Assembly (NCBI GenBank): GCA_030691265.1 | Contig: JAUYET010000011.1 | Coordinates: 1 to 53,172 of the forward strand | Reading direction: 5' to 3' | DNA length: 53,172 nucleotides | Source of the DNA: Pseudomonadota bacterium | GTDB taxonomy: Bacteria; Pseudomonadota; Gammaproteobacteria; Burkholderiales; Thiobacillaceae | Part shown: piece by piece, positions 31,922 to 41,592 of the stretch | Layout: each line of letters opens with the position of its first letter | How positions within the stretch are numbered: position 1 is the stretch's first letter | The notes under the pieces: generated by a model | What the model was told of the DNA's origin: nothing | The model's input: the letters and a program-made list of their open reading frames with translations, nothing else | The model's database searches: none | Program-made: the position numbers and the translations under genes

Positions 31922-34906
31922 ATGCACCGCTTACCGTTGACGTTCTTGCCGCGCTTGTTTGCGCTGTTGCTTGCCCCGCTGTTTTGCCTGCTGCTCGGTG
32001 GGCTGCTCGGCGGGCTGTCTTTAACTGCCACAGCCGGTGAGCCGCCCACCGCGCCCATGCTGCGCATCGACCCCGGCGAGCACACCGCCATGATCAAGCG
32101 CATCGCCAGCGACGCCGCCGGGCGCTGGCTGGTTACCGCCTCGCCCGACAAGACCGCGCGGGTGTGGGATCTGGCGGATGGGAAGAGCCATGGCAAGTTG
32201 CTCGCCACGCTGCGCCCGCCGATCGGCGCCGGTAACGAGGGCAAGCTTTATGCGGTGGCGATGAGTCCGGATGGGCAGACAGTGGCGCTGGGGGGGGGGA
32301 CAGGAAGTTGGGACAAAGAGGGGCACATCTACCTGTTCGACCGCGCCAGCGGCCGTCTGCTGCGCAGACTCAGCGGGCTGCCCAATGTGATCCTGCACCT
32401 CGTTTTCTCCCCCGATGGCCGCACTCTCGCGGCCAGCTTGGGCGGCGACAACGGCCTGCGCCTGTTCGCCGTCGCCGATGGCCGCCTGCTGGGTGAAGAC
32501 CGCGACTATGGCAGCGACAGCTACAGCTACAGCGTCGATTTCCGCCCGGATGGACAGCGCCTGGTGACCACCAGTTTGGACGGCCAGGTGCGTCTGTACC
32601 GCTGGGATGGCGAGAACCTCAGCCTGCTGGCCAAACAGCCCGCCCCCGGCGGGAAACAGCCCTATGCCGCACGTTTTTCTCCGGACGGGCGGCGCATCGC
32701 CGTGGGCTTTAACGACACGGCCGCCGTCAACGTGCTGGATGGCGACGACTTGAGCCTGCTGTACACCCCGGAGTCGGCGGGGGTGAACGGCAATCTGCCC
32801 AGCGTTGCCTGGTCGCGCGACGGCGCTAGTCTGTTTGCGGCGGGGGCGGCACAGCGCCAGTTCGAGGGACGCTGGCAGAGCTTCATCCGCCGCTGGGCGG
32901 TGGACGCGCGCCAGGCCGGCAAGCCGGTGGACTGGCCGGTGGCGAGCGACACGATCATGGACTTGCTCCCCCTGCCCGGGTCTGGCGCCCCCCACCGGCT
33001 GGCCTTTGCCAGCGGCGCACCCGAGTGGGGCGTGGTGACTGCGGCGGGGAATGCAACGAAGAAACGCACCCTGTTCCACGCCCCGGCGGTTGCGGATTTC
33101 CGTGACAACCACGCAGGCTTCACCCTCTCTGCGGATGCCGCCCAGGTGCGCTTCGGCTATGAGCTATTCGGCAAGACCCCGGCGGTGTTCGATAGCCAGG
33201 CCCGCACCTTCCTCGCCGCCGACACGCCGGGTCTTTCCGCCCCGCGTCTCACCGCCCCCGGCCTGGCAGTCAGCGACTGGGAAAACACCCCCGCCCCCAA
33301 ACTCAACGGCCAGCCGCTCAAGCTGGAGCAGTACGAGATATCCCGCAGCCTGGCACTGTTGCCGGACGTGGAGGGCGAAGCCCCAGGCTTCGTCCTGGGC
33401 ACGGGGAGGTACCTGCGCGCCTTCGACCGCAACGATAACGAAACCTGGCAGCAGCCCGTGCCCGGCGTCGTCTGGGCCGTCAACGTCTCGCGCGACGGCC
33501 GTTGGGTGGTGGCGGCTTATGCCGACGGCACCATCCGCTGGCATCGTGCCACGGACGGCGCGGAGCAACTGGCGTTCTACCCGCATCCGGATCAGAAGCG
33601 CTGGGTGTTGTGGACGCCCGCCGGCTATTACGACGCCAGCCCCGGCGCGGAGGATTTGATCGGCTGGCATGTCAACAATGGCAAGGACGCGGCGGCGGAT
33701 TTCTTCCCGGCTGGCCGTTTCCGCGACCGTTTTTATCGCCCGGACGTGCTGGCCAAGGTGTTGCAGACGCAGAACGAAGCCGAGGCGCTGCGCCTGGCCA
33801 ATGCCGAGAGCGGAAAAGGCAGCGGCCAGCGCACGCAGCAGGCCAGCATCGCGGAAGTGTTGCCGCCGGTGGTCAGCCTGTTGTCGCATCAGGACGGCGA
33901 CCGCTTCGAGACCGGCAAGCAGGTGTTGCGCTACAGCGTGCGCAGCCCGGCCGATGCGCCGTTTACCGGCGTCAAGGTGCTGGTGGATGGCCGCCCGATT
34001 GAACTGCAACGTGGTTTGCAACCGGCCCGGGTGGCGGGCGAGCAGCGTTTGGAAATCACCCTGCCGGAACGCGATCTGGAACTCGCGCTGATCGCCGAGA
34101 ACAAGAACGGCGCCAGCGTCGCCGTGCGCGCGCGGCTGGTTTTTGCCGGACGCAAAGTGCAGGAATTCGTCGCCAAACCGCGTTTGTATGTGCTGGCCGT
34201 GGGCGTGTCGGACTATGCCGACAAGGCGCTGAAACTGGCCTACGCCGCCAAGGACGCGCAGGACTTCGCCGCCGCTTTCAAACAACAGTCGGCCTTGTAC
34301 AAGGAAGTCATCACCAAGGTGCTGCCCAACGCCAGCGCGGAACAGGTGCTGGATGGCCTGGACTGGTTGCGCAGCCAAGTCACCGCCAAAGATGTCGGCG
34401 TGCTGTTCCTGGCCGGCCACGGGGTGAACGACGCCGACGGCGATTATTACTTTCTGCCGCGCGACGCCAACCCGGACCGCCTGCGCCGCACCGCCGTGCC
34501 CTACTTCGAGGTGAAGAAAACGCTGTCCAGCCTGCCCGGCAAGACACTGGCATTCATCGACACCTGCCACTCCGGCAACATCATGGGCGCCAGGCGCGGC
34601 GTAGCGGACATCACAGCGGTGATCAACGACCTCACCGCCGCCGAAAACGGCGTCGTGGTATTCGCCTCCTCCACCGGCCGCCAGTTCTCGCTGGAAAACA
34701 GCGAATGGAACAACGGCGCGTTCACCAAGGCGCTGGTGGAAGGCCTCTCTGGCCGCGCGGATTACACCCAGGATGGCGCGGTGACCATCAACGAACTCGA
34801 CACCTGGCTGGCCGACCGCGTCAAACAACTCACCCGCAACCAGCAAACCCCGACCACGACCAAGCCGAATACGGTGCAGGATTTCCCGGTGGCGGTGGTG
34901 CGGTAG
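31922..34906 (+). CDS. Exported WD40-repeat caspase-family (C14) protease
   Basis: The 994-residue product starts at an ATG with GGGAGAAA upstream. It has a strong signal peptide (LLLAPLFCLLLGGLLGGLS, cleavage near ATAG), about seven WD40 repeats in residues 50-430 (SPDKTARVWDLADG, FSPDGRTLAASLGGDN, FRPDGQRLVTTS) and more around 510-590. A caspase domain fills residues about 750-994 with His in LFLAGHGVND (about 829) and Cys in FIDTCHSGN (about 879). The signal peptide puts it outside the cytoplasm, unlike typical abortive-infection caspases. Its stop codon is part of a family E palindromic repeat. It lies between the two halves of the CbbQ/CbbO pair. Confidence 0.93.
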   Translation: MHRLPLTFLPRLFALLLAPLFCLLLGGLLGGLSLTATAGEPPTAPMLRIDPGEHTAMIKRIASDAAGRWLVTASPDKTARVWDLADGKSHGKLLATLRPPIGAGNEGKLYAVAMSPDGQTVALGGGTGSWDKEGHIYLFDRASGRLLRRLSGLPNVILHLVFSPDGRTLAASLGGDNGLRLFAVADGRLLGEDRDYGSDSYSYSVDFRPDGQRLVTTSLDGQVRLYRWDGENLSLLAKQPAPGGKQPYAARFSPDGRRIAVGFNDTAAVNVLDGDDLSLLYTPESAGVNGNLPSVAWSRDGASLFAAGAAQRQFEGRWQSFIRRWAVDARQAGKPVDWPVASDTIMDLLPLPGSGAPHRLAFASGAPEWGVVTAAGNATKKRTLFHAPAVADFRDNHAGFTLSADAAQVRFGYELFGKTPAVFDSQARTFLAADTPGLSAPRLTAPGLAVSDWENTPAPKLNGQPLKLEQYEISRSLALLPDVEGEAPGFVLGTGRYLRAFDRNDNETWQQPVPGVVWAVNVSRDGRWVVAAYADGTIRWHRATDGAEQLAFYPHPDQKRWVLWTPAGYYDASPGAEDLIGWHVNNGKDAAADFFPAGRFRDRFYRPDVLAKVLQTQNEAEALRLANAESGKGSGQRTQQASIAEVLPPVVSLLSHQDGDRFETGKQVLRYSVRSPADAPFTGVKVLVDGRPIELQRGLQPARVAGEQRLEITLPERDLELALIAENKNGASVAVRARLVFAGRKVQEFVAKPRLYVLAVGVSDYADKALKLAYAAKDAQDFAAAFKQQSALYKEVITKVLPNASAEQVLDGLDWLRSQVTAKDVGVLFLAGHGVNDADGDYYFLPRDANPDRLRRTAVPYFEVKKTLSSLPGKTLAFIDTCHSGNIMGARRGVADITAVINDLTAAENGVVVFASSTGRQFSLENSEWNNGAFTKALVEGLSGRADYTQDGAVTINELDTWLADRVKQLTRNQQTPTTTKPNTVQDFPVAVVR

Positions 34907-34984
34907 GATGGGTTGAGCTTGCGAAACCCATCGCAGACACGGCACCGGTGAATGATGGGTTTCGCTACGCTCAACCCATCCTAC
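34903..34984 (+). repeat. Palindromic repeat, family E
   Basis: GTAGGATGGGTTGAGC opens the unit and GCTCAACCCATCCTAC closes it, with GCGAAACCCATC and GATGGGTTTCGC inner arms. The caspase stop codon TAG is bases 2-4 of the unit. The following 100 bp to the Phd promoter shows GATGCCGGTGAGC and a partly matching GCTCAGCACATC, another small inverted sequence. Confidence 0.85.
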
Positions 34985-35070
34985 GGCGCGTTAGCTCGCA
35001 GGATGCCGGTGAGCAAAGGCGATGCGCTTCGCAGGCTCAGCACATCCGGTGTTACACGGGGTTTTCGTTG

Positions 35071-35901
<831 letters not shown>

Positions 35902-35911
35902 TTCACGTCCA

Positions 35912-38059
35912 ATGAGCGCCAATTCCCGCAGCGCCGACGAACTCCATGACCTGCTCGGCGAATGGCTGGAAGCCGAGTTGACGCACCACAAGATAGAAGT
36001 TCTCGCCGCTGAACTGGCGGAAATGTCTGAGCAGGATTGCGATTTCATCCTGTCCTGGATCAAGCGCATCGCCAGTACGCATCTGGAACTCGGCTGGCAG
36101 TTCGGCAAGCGCGCGCCGAAATTGCTTGCCCGCATGGGCGCGCGCCAAGTGGAAGCCTGGGCGGTTTACGCCTGCGACGCCTATGACCAGCTCGGCTTGC
36201 GCACCGCCTTGCAGGCCATCGAGCAGGTTGAAAACTTCGCCACGAATTCGACTGGCAAACAGCTTGAGTTGACCGCCGGCGTGATGTTCGACGAGGTTGC
36301 CGGCGTGCTGGGCACCTTCGTGCGCGGGCTTTCCGGTCGCAAGTTGACGCTTGCGCAGGCCGAATCCATCCACACCAATACCGAGAAGCTGCACCTGCCG
36401 GCGGTCATCGCCCGGCTGCCCAACATGGACGACAACTTCAAGCTGGCCAAGGCGATGGTGGCGATGCTGTGGGCGCAAACCCGCTTCGGCACTTTTCGTT
36501 TTGGTGATACTCGCGTCGATCTGGCGGCGTGTTGCGCAGGCTTTCCCGATCCGGCCCGCGCTCTGAGCCAATTGCATGCGCTGGAAACGCTGCGTTTGAG
36601 CGCCTGCATCGCGCGTGAATTGCCCGGTTTGCATCGTGAAATGGAGCGACTGAAAAACGCGCTGGGCGAAGGTCTGCCGGCGGGTTGGGAAGGTTTCGCG
36701 CAACGGCTGGGCGACCGCGATGCGAGCATCGAAGACAGCGTGAAATTGCTCGGCGACGCCTACCTTCTGCCCGATTTCGCGCCGTGGTGTTTCCAGGGTG
36801 AACTGCGCCCGGATGCCGTCGCCGCTGCCTTCGCCGCGCGGCAGGAGAAGGAAAAGGCGCGGTTGCGCGTCAAGCTGGCGGAGTTGCTGGAAGAACATCA
36901 ACGCCATAAGCCCAGTAGTCCGGATGCAGCAGAGCGGAATCCGGGGGAATTCGAGGCCGAAATCAACGACGACGAAGGCCGCATGGATATGGAACTCACC
37001 CTCGACGGCGCGCCGATTGCGCCGCCTGAGGATGTGAAGCAATTGATGGCCTCGGTGTTCCTCGATTTCGGCGGGATTCCACCCGAATACCTGGTACCAG
37101 CCGGCGATGGCGAGTACGACGCCAGCCTGTTGCACGATGTGCAGGCCGACCCGGATGCGGTCTGGCAGGGTACGTATCACGAGGAAGGCGCGCTGTTTTA
37201 TCCCGAGTGGGACATGGGCCGGCAGCATTACCGCAAGAACTGGTGCGTGATGCGCGAGAAGGATGTACCGCCGATCTACGACAGTTTTTACCGCGAGACC
37301 CTGGATAAACATGCCGGTCTGGTCAAACACCTGCGCCACGCTTTCGAGGCCATGCGCGACGAAAACCGGCGCTTGAAACGCCAGGTCGATGGCGATGAAA
37401 TCGACATCGACGCGCTGGTGGAAGCGCTGGCCGATGCCCGCGACGGCAGCGAGATGTCCGACCGCCTGTTCGTGCGCCAGCATCGCGCCGAGCGCAATAT
37501 CGCCGTCGTCTTCATGGTCGATATGAGCGGTTCTACCCGCGGCTGGATCAACGAAGCCGAGCGCGAGGCGCTGGTGTTGCTATGCGAGGCGTTGGAACGT
37601 CTGGGCGACCGCTACGCGATCTACGGTTTTTCCGGCACCACGCGTAAACGCTGCGAGCTGTACCGCGCCAAAGAATTCGACGAGCCCTACAACGCAGAAG
37701 TGAAAGCGCGCATTTCCGGCATACGCGCGCAGGAATACACGCGCATGGGCTTTGCTATCCGCCACCTCACCGACCTGCTGAAAAAGATAGAAGCGCGTAC
37801 CAAGGTGCTGGTGACGCTATCGGATGGCCGACCGGACGATTATTTCGACGTTTATCGCGGCCAGTACGGCATCGAAGATACGCGCATGGCGCTGCTGGAA
37901 GCGCGTCGCTCCGGGGTGCATCCGTTCTGCATTACCATCGACCGCGAAGCGCGCGATTACCTGCCGCACATGTATGGCGCGGCCCGCTACATCATCCTCG
38001 ACGATGTGCGCCAACTGCCGTTCAAGGTGTCGGATATTTACCGTCGCATCACAAGTTGA
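35912..38059 (+). CDS. cbbO: CbbO/NorD-type VWA-domain activator protein
   Basis: The 715-residue product has a helical N-terminal half (SWIKRIASTHLELGWQF, RFAPKLL-like pattern) and a C-terminal von Willebrand A domain from about residue 530. The metal site appears as DMSGSTRG (DxSxS), with Thr and Asp further on (ARTKVLVTLSDGRPDDY). CbbO and NorD bind their substrate complexes and are driven by CbbQ/NorQ ATPases. The expected partner is the ATPase domain at 29407-30219. Without rbcL/cbbL or norCB in the window the specific substrate is undetermined, so the name CbbO is by similarity only. Confidence 0.88.
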   Translation: MSANSRSADELHDLLGEWLEAELTHHKIEVLAAELAEMSEQDCDFILSWIKRIASTHLELGWQFGKRAPKLLARMGARQVEAWAVYACDAYDQLGLRTALQAIEQVENFATNSTGKQLELTAGVMFDEVAGVLGTFVRGLSGRKLTLAQAESIHTNTEKLHLPAVIARLPNMDDNFKLAKAMVAMLWAQTRFGTFRFGDTRVDLAACCAGFPDPARALSQLHALETLRLSACIARELPGLHREMERLKNALGEGLPAGWEGFAQRLGDRDASIEDSVKLLGDAYLLPDFAPWCFQGELRPDAVAAAFAARQEKEKARLRVKLAELLEEHQRHKPSSPDAAERNPGEFEAEINDDEGRMDMELTLDGAPIAPPEDVKQLMASVFLDFGGIPPEYLVPAGDGEYDASLLHDVQADPDAVWQGTYHEEGALFYPEWDMGRQHYRKNWCVMREKDVPPIYDSFYRETLDKHAGLVKHLRHAFEAMRDENRRLKRQVDGDEIDIDALVEALADARDGSEMSDRLFVRQHRAERNIAVVFMVDMSGSTRGWINEAEREALVLLCEALERLGDRYAIYGFSGTTRKRCELYRAKEFDEPYNAEVKARISGIRAQEYTRMGFAIRHLTDLLKKIEARTKVLVTLSDGRPDDYFDVYRGQYGIEDTRMALLEARRSGVHPFCITIDREARDYLPHMYGAARYIILDDVRQLPFKVSDIYRRITS

Positions 38060-38102
38060 TGCACCGATGTTCGTCCTGACTCGCTAATGGGATAATGCCG
38101 CC

Positions 38103-38567
38103 ATGACCGAACCGCAAAACCCCTCCCCGCGTAGCCGCCTGCAAGCCTTGCTGGCGATTCCCGACAACCAGCGTAGCGAGGAACAATGGGATGAGCTGCA
38201 TGAGCTCGAAATCACCCTCGCCCCCGGCAATCGCATAGGCCAGCAGGAAAAACAGAATCCGCTGGCCGGGCCCGGCAAGGGCGGTGGCGGTGGTGGTGGT
38301 GGTGGCAGAGGCGGCCCGATGGGCAATCCCCGAGGCGGGCCCAAGGGCGCCCCGAGAGGCGAAAACAGAGGCGGCGGCCGTGGTGGTCAGATGCCGCGCC
38401 AGGCGAATAATGGACAGCGGAAGCCGGCTGACGCGCCTCAGGCTGAAGGCGGCGCGGCTGAAGGCGCCCCGGTTGAAGGCGGCGCGGAAATCCCCGCTGG
38501 CGGCGCGCCGGCCAAGAAGCCGTTCCGCAGATTCCACAAAAAACCGCCCAAGCCAGCGGAGTCGTAG
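38103..38567 (+). CDS. Gly/Pro/Ala-rich low-complexity protein
   Basis: The 154-residue product has a short helical start (LQALLAIPDNQRSEEQWDEL) followed by a disordered glycine-, arginine- and proline-rich region (KGGGGGGGGGRGGPMG) and a basic end. It starts 43 bp after the VWA gene and may be cotranscribed. The final residues and the TAG stop come from a family C repeat. I do not recognise the family. The RGG-like composition suggests nucleic acid binding but this is weak inference. Confidence 0.65.
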   Translation: MTEPQNPSPRSRLQALLAIPDNQRSEEQWDELHELEITLAPGNRIGQQEKQNPLAGPGKGGGGGGGGGRGGPMGNPRGGPKGAPRGENRGGGRGGQMPRQANNGQRKPADAPQAEGGAAEGAPVEGGAEIPAGGAPAKKPFRRFHKKPPKPAES

Positions 38568-38610
38568 CGCTTCAGCGCGTACGAATCCGGCGTGCCCCTT
38601 GCGGGTGCGG
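38554..38610 (+). repeat. Family C repeat at the 3' end of the Gly-rich gene
   Basis: CAGCGGAGTCGTAGCGC, TACGAATCCGGCGTG and CCCTTGCGGGTGCGG match the other family C units. The TAG at 38565-38567 is the stop codon of the gene. A partial second unit (CGGAGTCGTAGCG) follows at once. Confidence 0.85.
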
Positions 38611-38673
38611 CGGAGTCGTAGCGCGGCCGGCGACGCTCACTGAGGACAGTGGCTTCGGTGCCGTGTGCCGGCT

Positions 38674-39480
38674 TCAGTTTCCGCCCAGCAAGCGTCCCAG
38701 CAAGGCCCGCACGGTAGCGGGCTCGAACGGCTTGTCGCACATGCCGACCACACCCAGCTCCTGCACGGCGGCCAGACGGCTCTGGTCGTTTTCACTGGTG
38801 ACCATGAGCACGGGCACCTCTTTCTGCCAGCTTTGCGTGCGGATGAACCGGATCAGAGCCTGACCGTCCATTTCCGGCATGTTGTAGTCGGTCACCACCA
38901 GATCGACGACATTGTCGGCCAGCATTTCCGCAGCCTCGCGGCCGTTTTCCGCCTCCAGAAAGTGTTTCACTCCCAGATTGGCAAGAACCTGACGCATGAA
39001 TTTTCGCGCCATCGGGCTGTCGTCCACCACCATCACGCGTAGCGCATCGAGATCGAAACCGGCTTCGTCGAGGCTGTCATCCACGTTGAGGAAATCCAGT
39101 ACGGCGCGCAGAGCGACTTCCAGTTGCGCCTGGCTGAACGGCTTTGGCAGGATGCCGGAAGCCCCTGATTGGCGAACCGGGTCGAGCAGTTGGTGGCGGT
39201 TTTCGCTGGAAACCAGGATGAAAGGAATGTCGGCCAGGGCGCGATCGGCCCGCATGGCGCCGATGAGTTCCGCACCGGTCATGTCCGGCAGATGAAAAGC
39301 GCTCACCACCAGGGAGAACGGACTATTCACCAGATGGGCAAGGGCTTCGCCACCGCTGTGCACAACACTGACGTGAGTGATACCCGCTTTGGCCAGTTCG
39401 ACGCTGAGCAGCTTGCTCTGCATGGCGGAGGGTTCGACCACCAGGGTGGATAGATCGCACAGCGAGAATTGATGTGTCAT
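38674..39480 (-). CDS. Double receiver-domain protein with one dead receiver
   Basis: The 268-residue product has two CheY-like receivers. In the first, the phospho-acceptor position reads SAFHLPDMTG, so Ala61 replaces Asp, although the acceptor-proximal Lys (PKPF, Lys113) and the (S/T) site remain. The second receiver is complete: VVDDSP, Asp198 in VTDYNMPEMDG, VTSEND and DKPF. There is no output domain, so it probably signals through protein contact. No kinase is adjacent. It is transcribed away from the Gly-rich gene. Confidence 0.9.
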   Translation of the reverse strand: MTHQFSLCDLSTLVVEPSAMQSKLLSVELAKAGITHVSVVHSGGEALAHLVNSPFSLVVSAFHLPDMTGAELIGAMRADRALADIPFILVSSENRHQLLDPVRQSGASGILPKPFSQAQLEVALRAVLDFLNVDDSLDEAGFDLDALRVMVVDDSPMARKFMRQVLANLGVKHFLEAENGREAAEMLADNVVDLVVTDYNMPEMDGQALIRFIRTQSWQKEVPVLMVTSENDQSRLAAVQELGVVGMCDKPFEPATVRALLGRLLGGN

Positions 39481-39545
39481 GCAGGGGTTATCGGAATGGC
39501 TGTGATTTTTCTTTAGTCATCCCAAATTCCGCTGCGCGGCAGCGG

Positions 39546-41069
39546 CTACAGCACTGTTCTGACCGGAATCTTGCCGATCTTCATGCGCCATTCGCGCGGG
39601 CCGCTGTCATGCACCGAATTGCCGCTGCTATCCACCGCCACGGTCACCGGCATGTTCTCTACCTCGAATTCGTAGATCGCTTCCATGCCCAGTTCCGGGA
39701 AGGCCAGCACGCGCGCGTGCTTGATCGCCTTGGCGACCAGATAAGCCGCGCCGCCGACTGCGATGCAGTACACCCCGGCGTGCGCCTTGATCGAGGCGAT
39801 GGCCTCCGGGCCGCGTTCCGACTTGCCGATCATGCCGAGCAGGCCGACCTGTTCGCCCAGCATCAGGTCGGTGAACTTGTCCATCCGCGTCGCCGTGGTG
39901 GGGCCGGCCGGGCCCACCGCCTCATCGCGCACCGGGTCGACCGGGCCGACGTAGTAGATGAATTTGTTGTGGAAATCGACCGGCAACACTTCACCGTTTT
40001 TCACCAGATCGGTCAGCTTTCTGTGCGCGGCGTCGCGACCGGTGAGCAGCTTGCCGGAAAGCAGCAGTTGTTCGCCGGCTTTCCAGGTCGCAGTGTCCGC
40101 TGCGGTAAGCGTATCCAGATTGACGCGGCGCGATCTGGCCGGGCCGTCCCAGGCCACTACCGGCCATTCCGACAGCGCCGGCGGCGTGAACACCGCCGGA
40201 CCGGAGCCGTCCAGCGTGAAGTGGATGTGGCGGGTGGCGGCGCAGTTGGGAATCAGACCGACCGGCAAGCTGGCGGCGTGGGTCGGGAAATCCTTGATCT
40301 TGACGTCGAGCACGGTGGTCAGGCCGCCCAGTCCCTGCGCGCCGATGCCGAGCGCATTGACCTTGTCGAGCAATTCCAGCCTGAGTTCTTCGATGCGATT
40401 CGTCGCCCCGCGTGCGCGCAGTTCCTGGATGTCGATCGGGTCGAGCAGCGCTTCTTTCGCCATCAACAAGGCTTTTTCCGGCGTGCCGCCGATGCCTAGC
40501 CCAAGGATGCCCGGCGGGCACCAGCCGGCGCCCATTTTCGGCAATACCGACAGCACCCAATCGACGATGGAATCGGATGGATTCAGCACCGTGAACTGGG
40601 CCTTGTTCTCGGAGCCGACGCCCTTCGCCGCCACTTTCCCGTCAACCGTGTCACCGGGAACCAGGTCCATGTAAATCACCGCCGGCGTGTTGTCGCGCGT
40701 GTTCTTGCGCGCGCCGGCCGGGTCGCTCAGCACCGAGGCGCGCAGCGGGTTATCGGCATTCAGGTAGGCGCGGCGCACGCCTTGGTTGACCAGATCGGTG
40801 ATGTCGGGATTGCCTTCCCAGCGCACCGCCATGCCGATTTTCAGGAATACGACGGCCATGCCGGTGTCCTGACAGATCGGCCGATGGCCTTCGGCGCACA
40901 TCCGCGAGTTGATCAATATCTGCGCCATCGCATCGCGCGCGGCGGGCGCTTCTTCCTTCTCGTAGGCCGCCGTCATCGCGCGAATGAAATCGAGCGGGTG
41001 ATAGATGGAAATGAACTGGAAGGCGTCGGCGATGGATTGGATGAAATCTTCCTGGCGAATGGCGGCCAT
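39546..41069 (-). CDS. Class I fumarate hydratase, iron-sulfur type
   Basis: The 507-residue product is the single-chain class I fumarase of the TCA cycle, with both the N-terminal (MCAEGHRPICQDTGMAVVF) and C-terminal (MIGKSERGPEAIASIKAHAGVY) conserved regions. The [4Fe-4S] cluster cysteines are expected in the ICQDTG motif, in IPNCAATRH and in a third site further on. The length is that of FumA/FumB. AGGAG lies before the ATG. It is unrelated in operon terms to its neighbours and is divergent from the STAS gene. Confidence 0.96.
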   Translation of the reverse strand: MAAIRQEDFIQSIADAFQFISIYHPLDFIRAMTAAYEKEEAPAARDAMAQILINSRMCAEGHRPICQDTGMAVVFLKIGMAVRWEGNPDITDLVNQGVRRAYLNADNPLRASVLSDPAGARKNTRDNTPAVIYMDLVPGDTVDGKVAAKGVGSENKAQFTVLNPSDSIVDWVLSVLPKMGAGWCPPGILGLGIGGTPEKALLMAKEALLDPIDIQELRARGATNRIEELRLELLDKVNALGIGAQGLGGLTTVLDVKIKDFPTHAASLPVGLIPNCAATRHIHFTLDGSGPAVFTPPALSEWPVVAWDGPARSRRVNLDTLTAADTATWKAGEQLLLSGKLLTGRDAAHRKLTDLVKNGEVLPVDFHNKFIYYVGPVDPVRDEAVGPAGPTTATRMDKFTDLMLGEQVGLLGMIGKSERGPEAIASIKAHAGVYCIAVGGAAYLVAKAIKHARVLAFPELGMEAIYEFEVENMPVTVAVDSSGNSVHDSGPREWRMKIGKIPVRTVL

Positions 41070-41180
41070 GACGGTCTCCTGGTGAGTGTTTACGGTATGG
41101 CGGCGATAAAAGAATTCAGGCTAAAGAGTTTGCCAGCCACGCCGATATGGCGTTGGTAATAGAGATGAACGGAGTGAAAC

Positions 41181-41489
41181 ATGCAAATTAATACGGTAAC
41201 GACCGATGGCAAAGCGGTATTGAAACTGAATGGACGTTTTGACTTCCACTCCCACCGCGATTTTCGTACCGCCTACGAACATGCGCTGGATGAGGCTGGT
41301 GTGCAGGCAATCGTCATCGACTTCCAGGATGTGGACTACCTCGACAGCTCGGCTCTGGGCATGTTGTTGTTGTTGCGCGAAAAAGCCGAGGCGGCAGGCA
41401 AGTCGGTCGCCCTGGTCAGCTTGCAAGGCATGGTCAAGCAGGTTCTGGAAATCGCCAACTTCGGCAAACTGTTCTCGGTAACTGGCTGA
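41181..41489 (+). CDS. STAS-domain anti-anti-sigma-type protein
   Basis: The 102-residue product is a SpoIIAA/RsbV-like single STAS domain: the phosphorylatable Ser stands in VDYLDSSALGMLLLL, near residue 57. Dephosphorylated STAS proteins bind a switch kinase and release a sigma factor or other target. The next gene encodes a PP2C phosphatase with a RsbW-like kinase domain, so the two should form a partner-switching pair. Confidence 0.92.
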   Translation: MQINTVTTDGKAVLKLNGRFDFHSHRDFRTAYEHALDEAGVQAIVIDFQDVDYLDSSALGMLLLLREKAEAAGKSVALVSLQGMVKQVLEIANFGKLFSVTG

Positions 41490-41592
41490 CGCAACGTCGA
41501 ATCTGGCTAGGCGTACAGGCGAGCCAACACCAAAACTTAATCCTCCACCTCAGGCAGAAGCCGAAAATGGCGCAGCCCTCCCCGCTTTCAGC

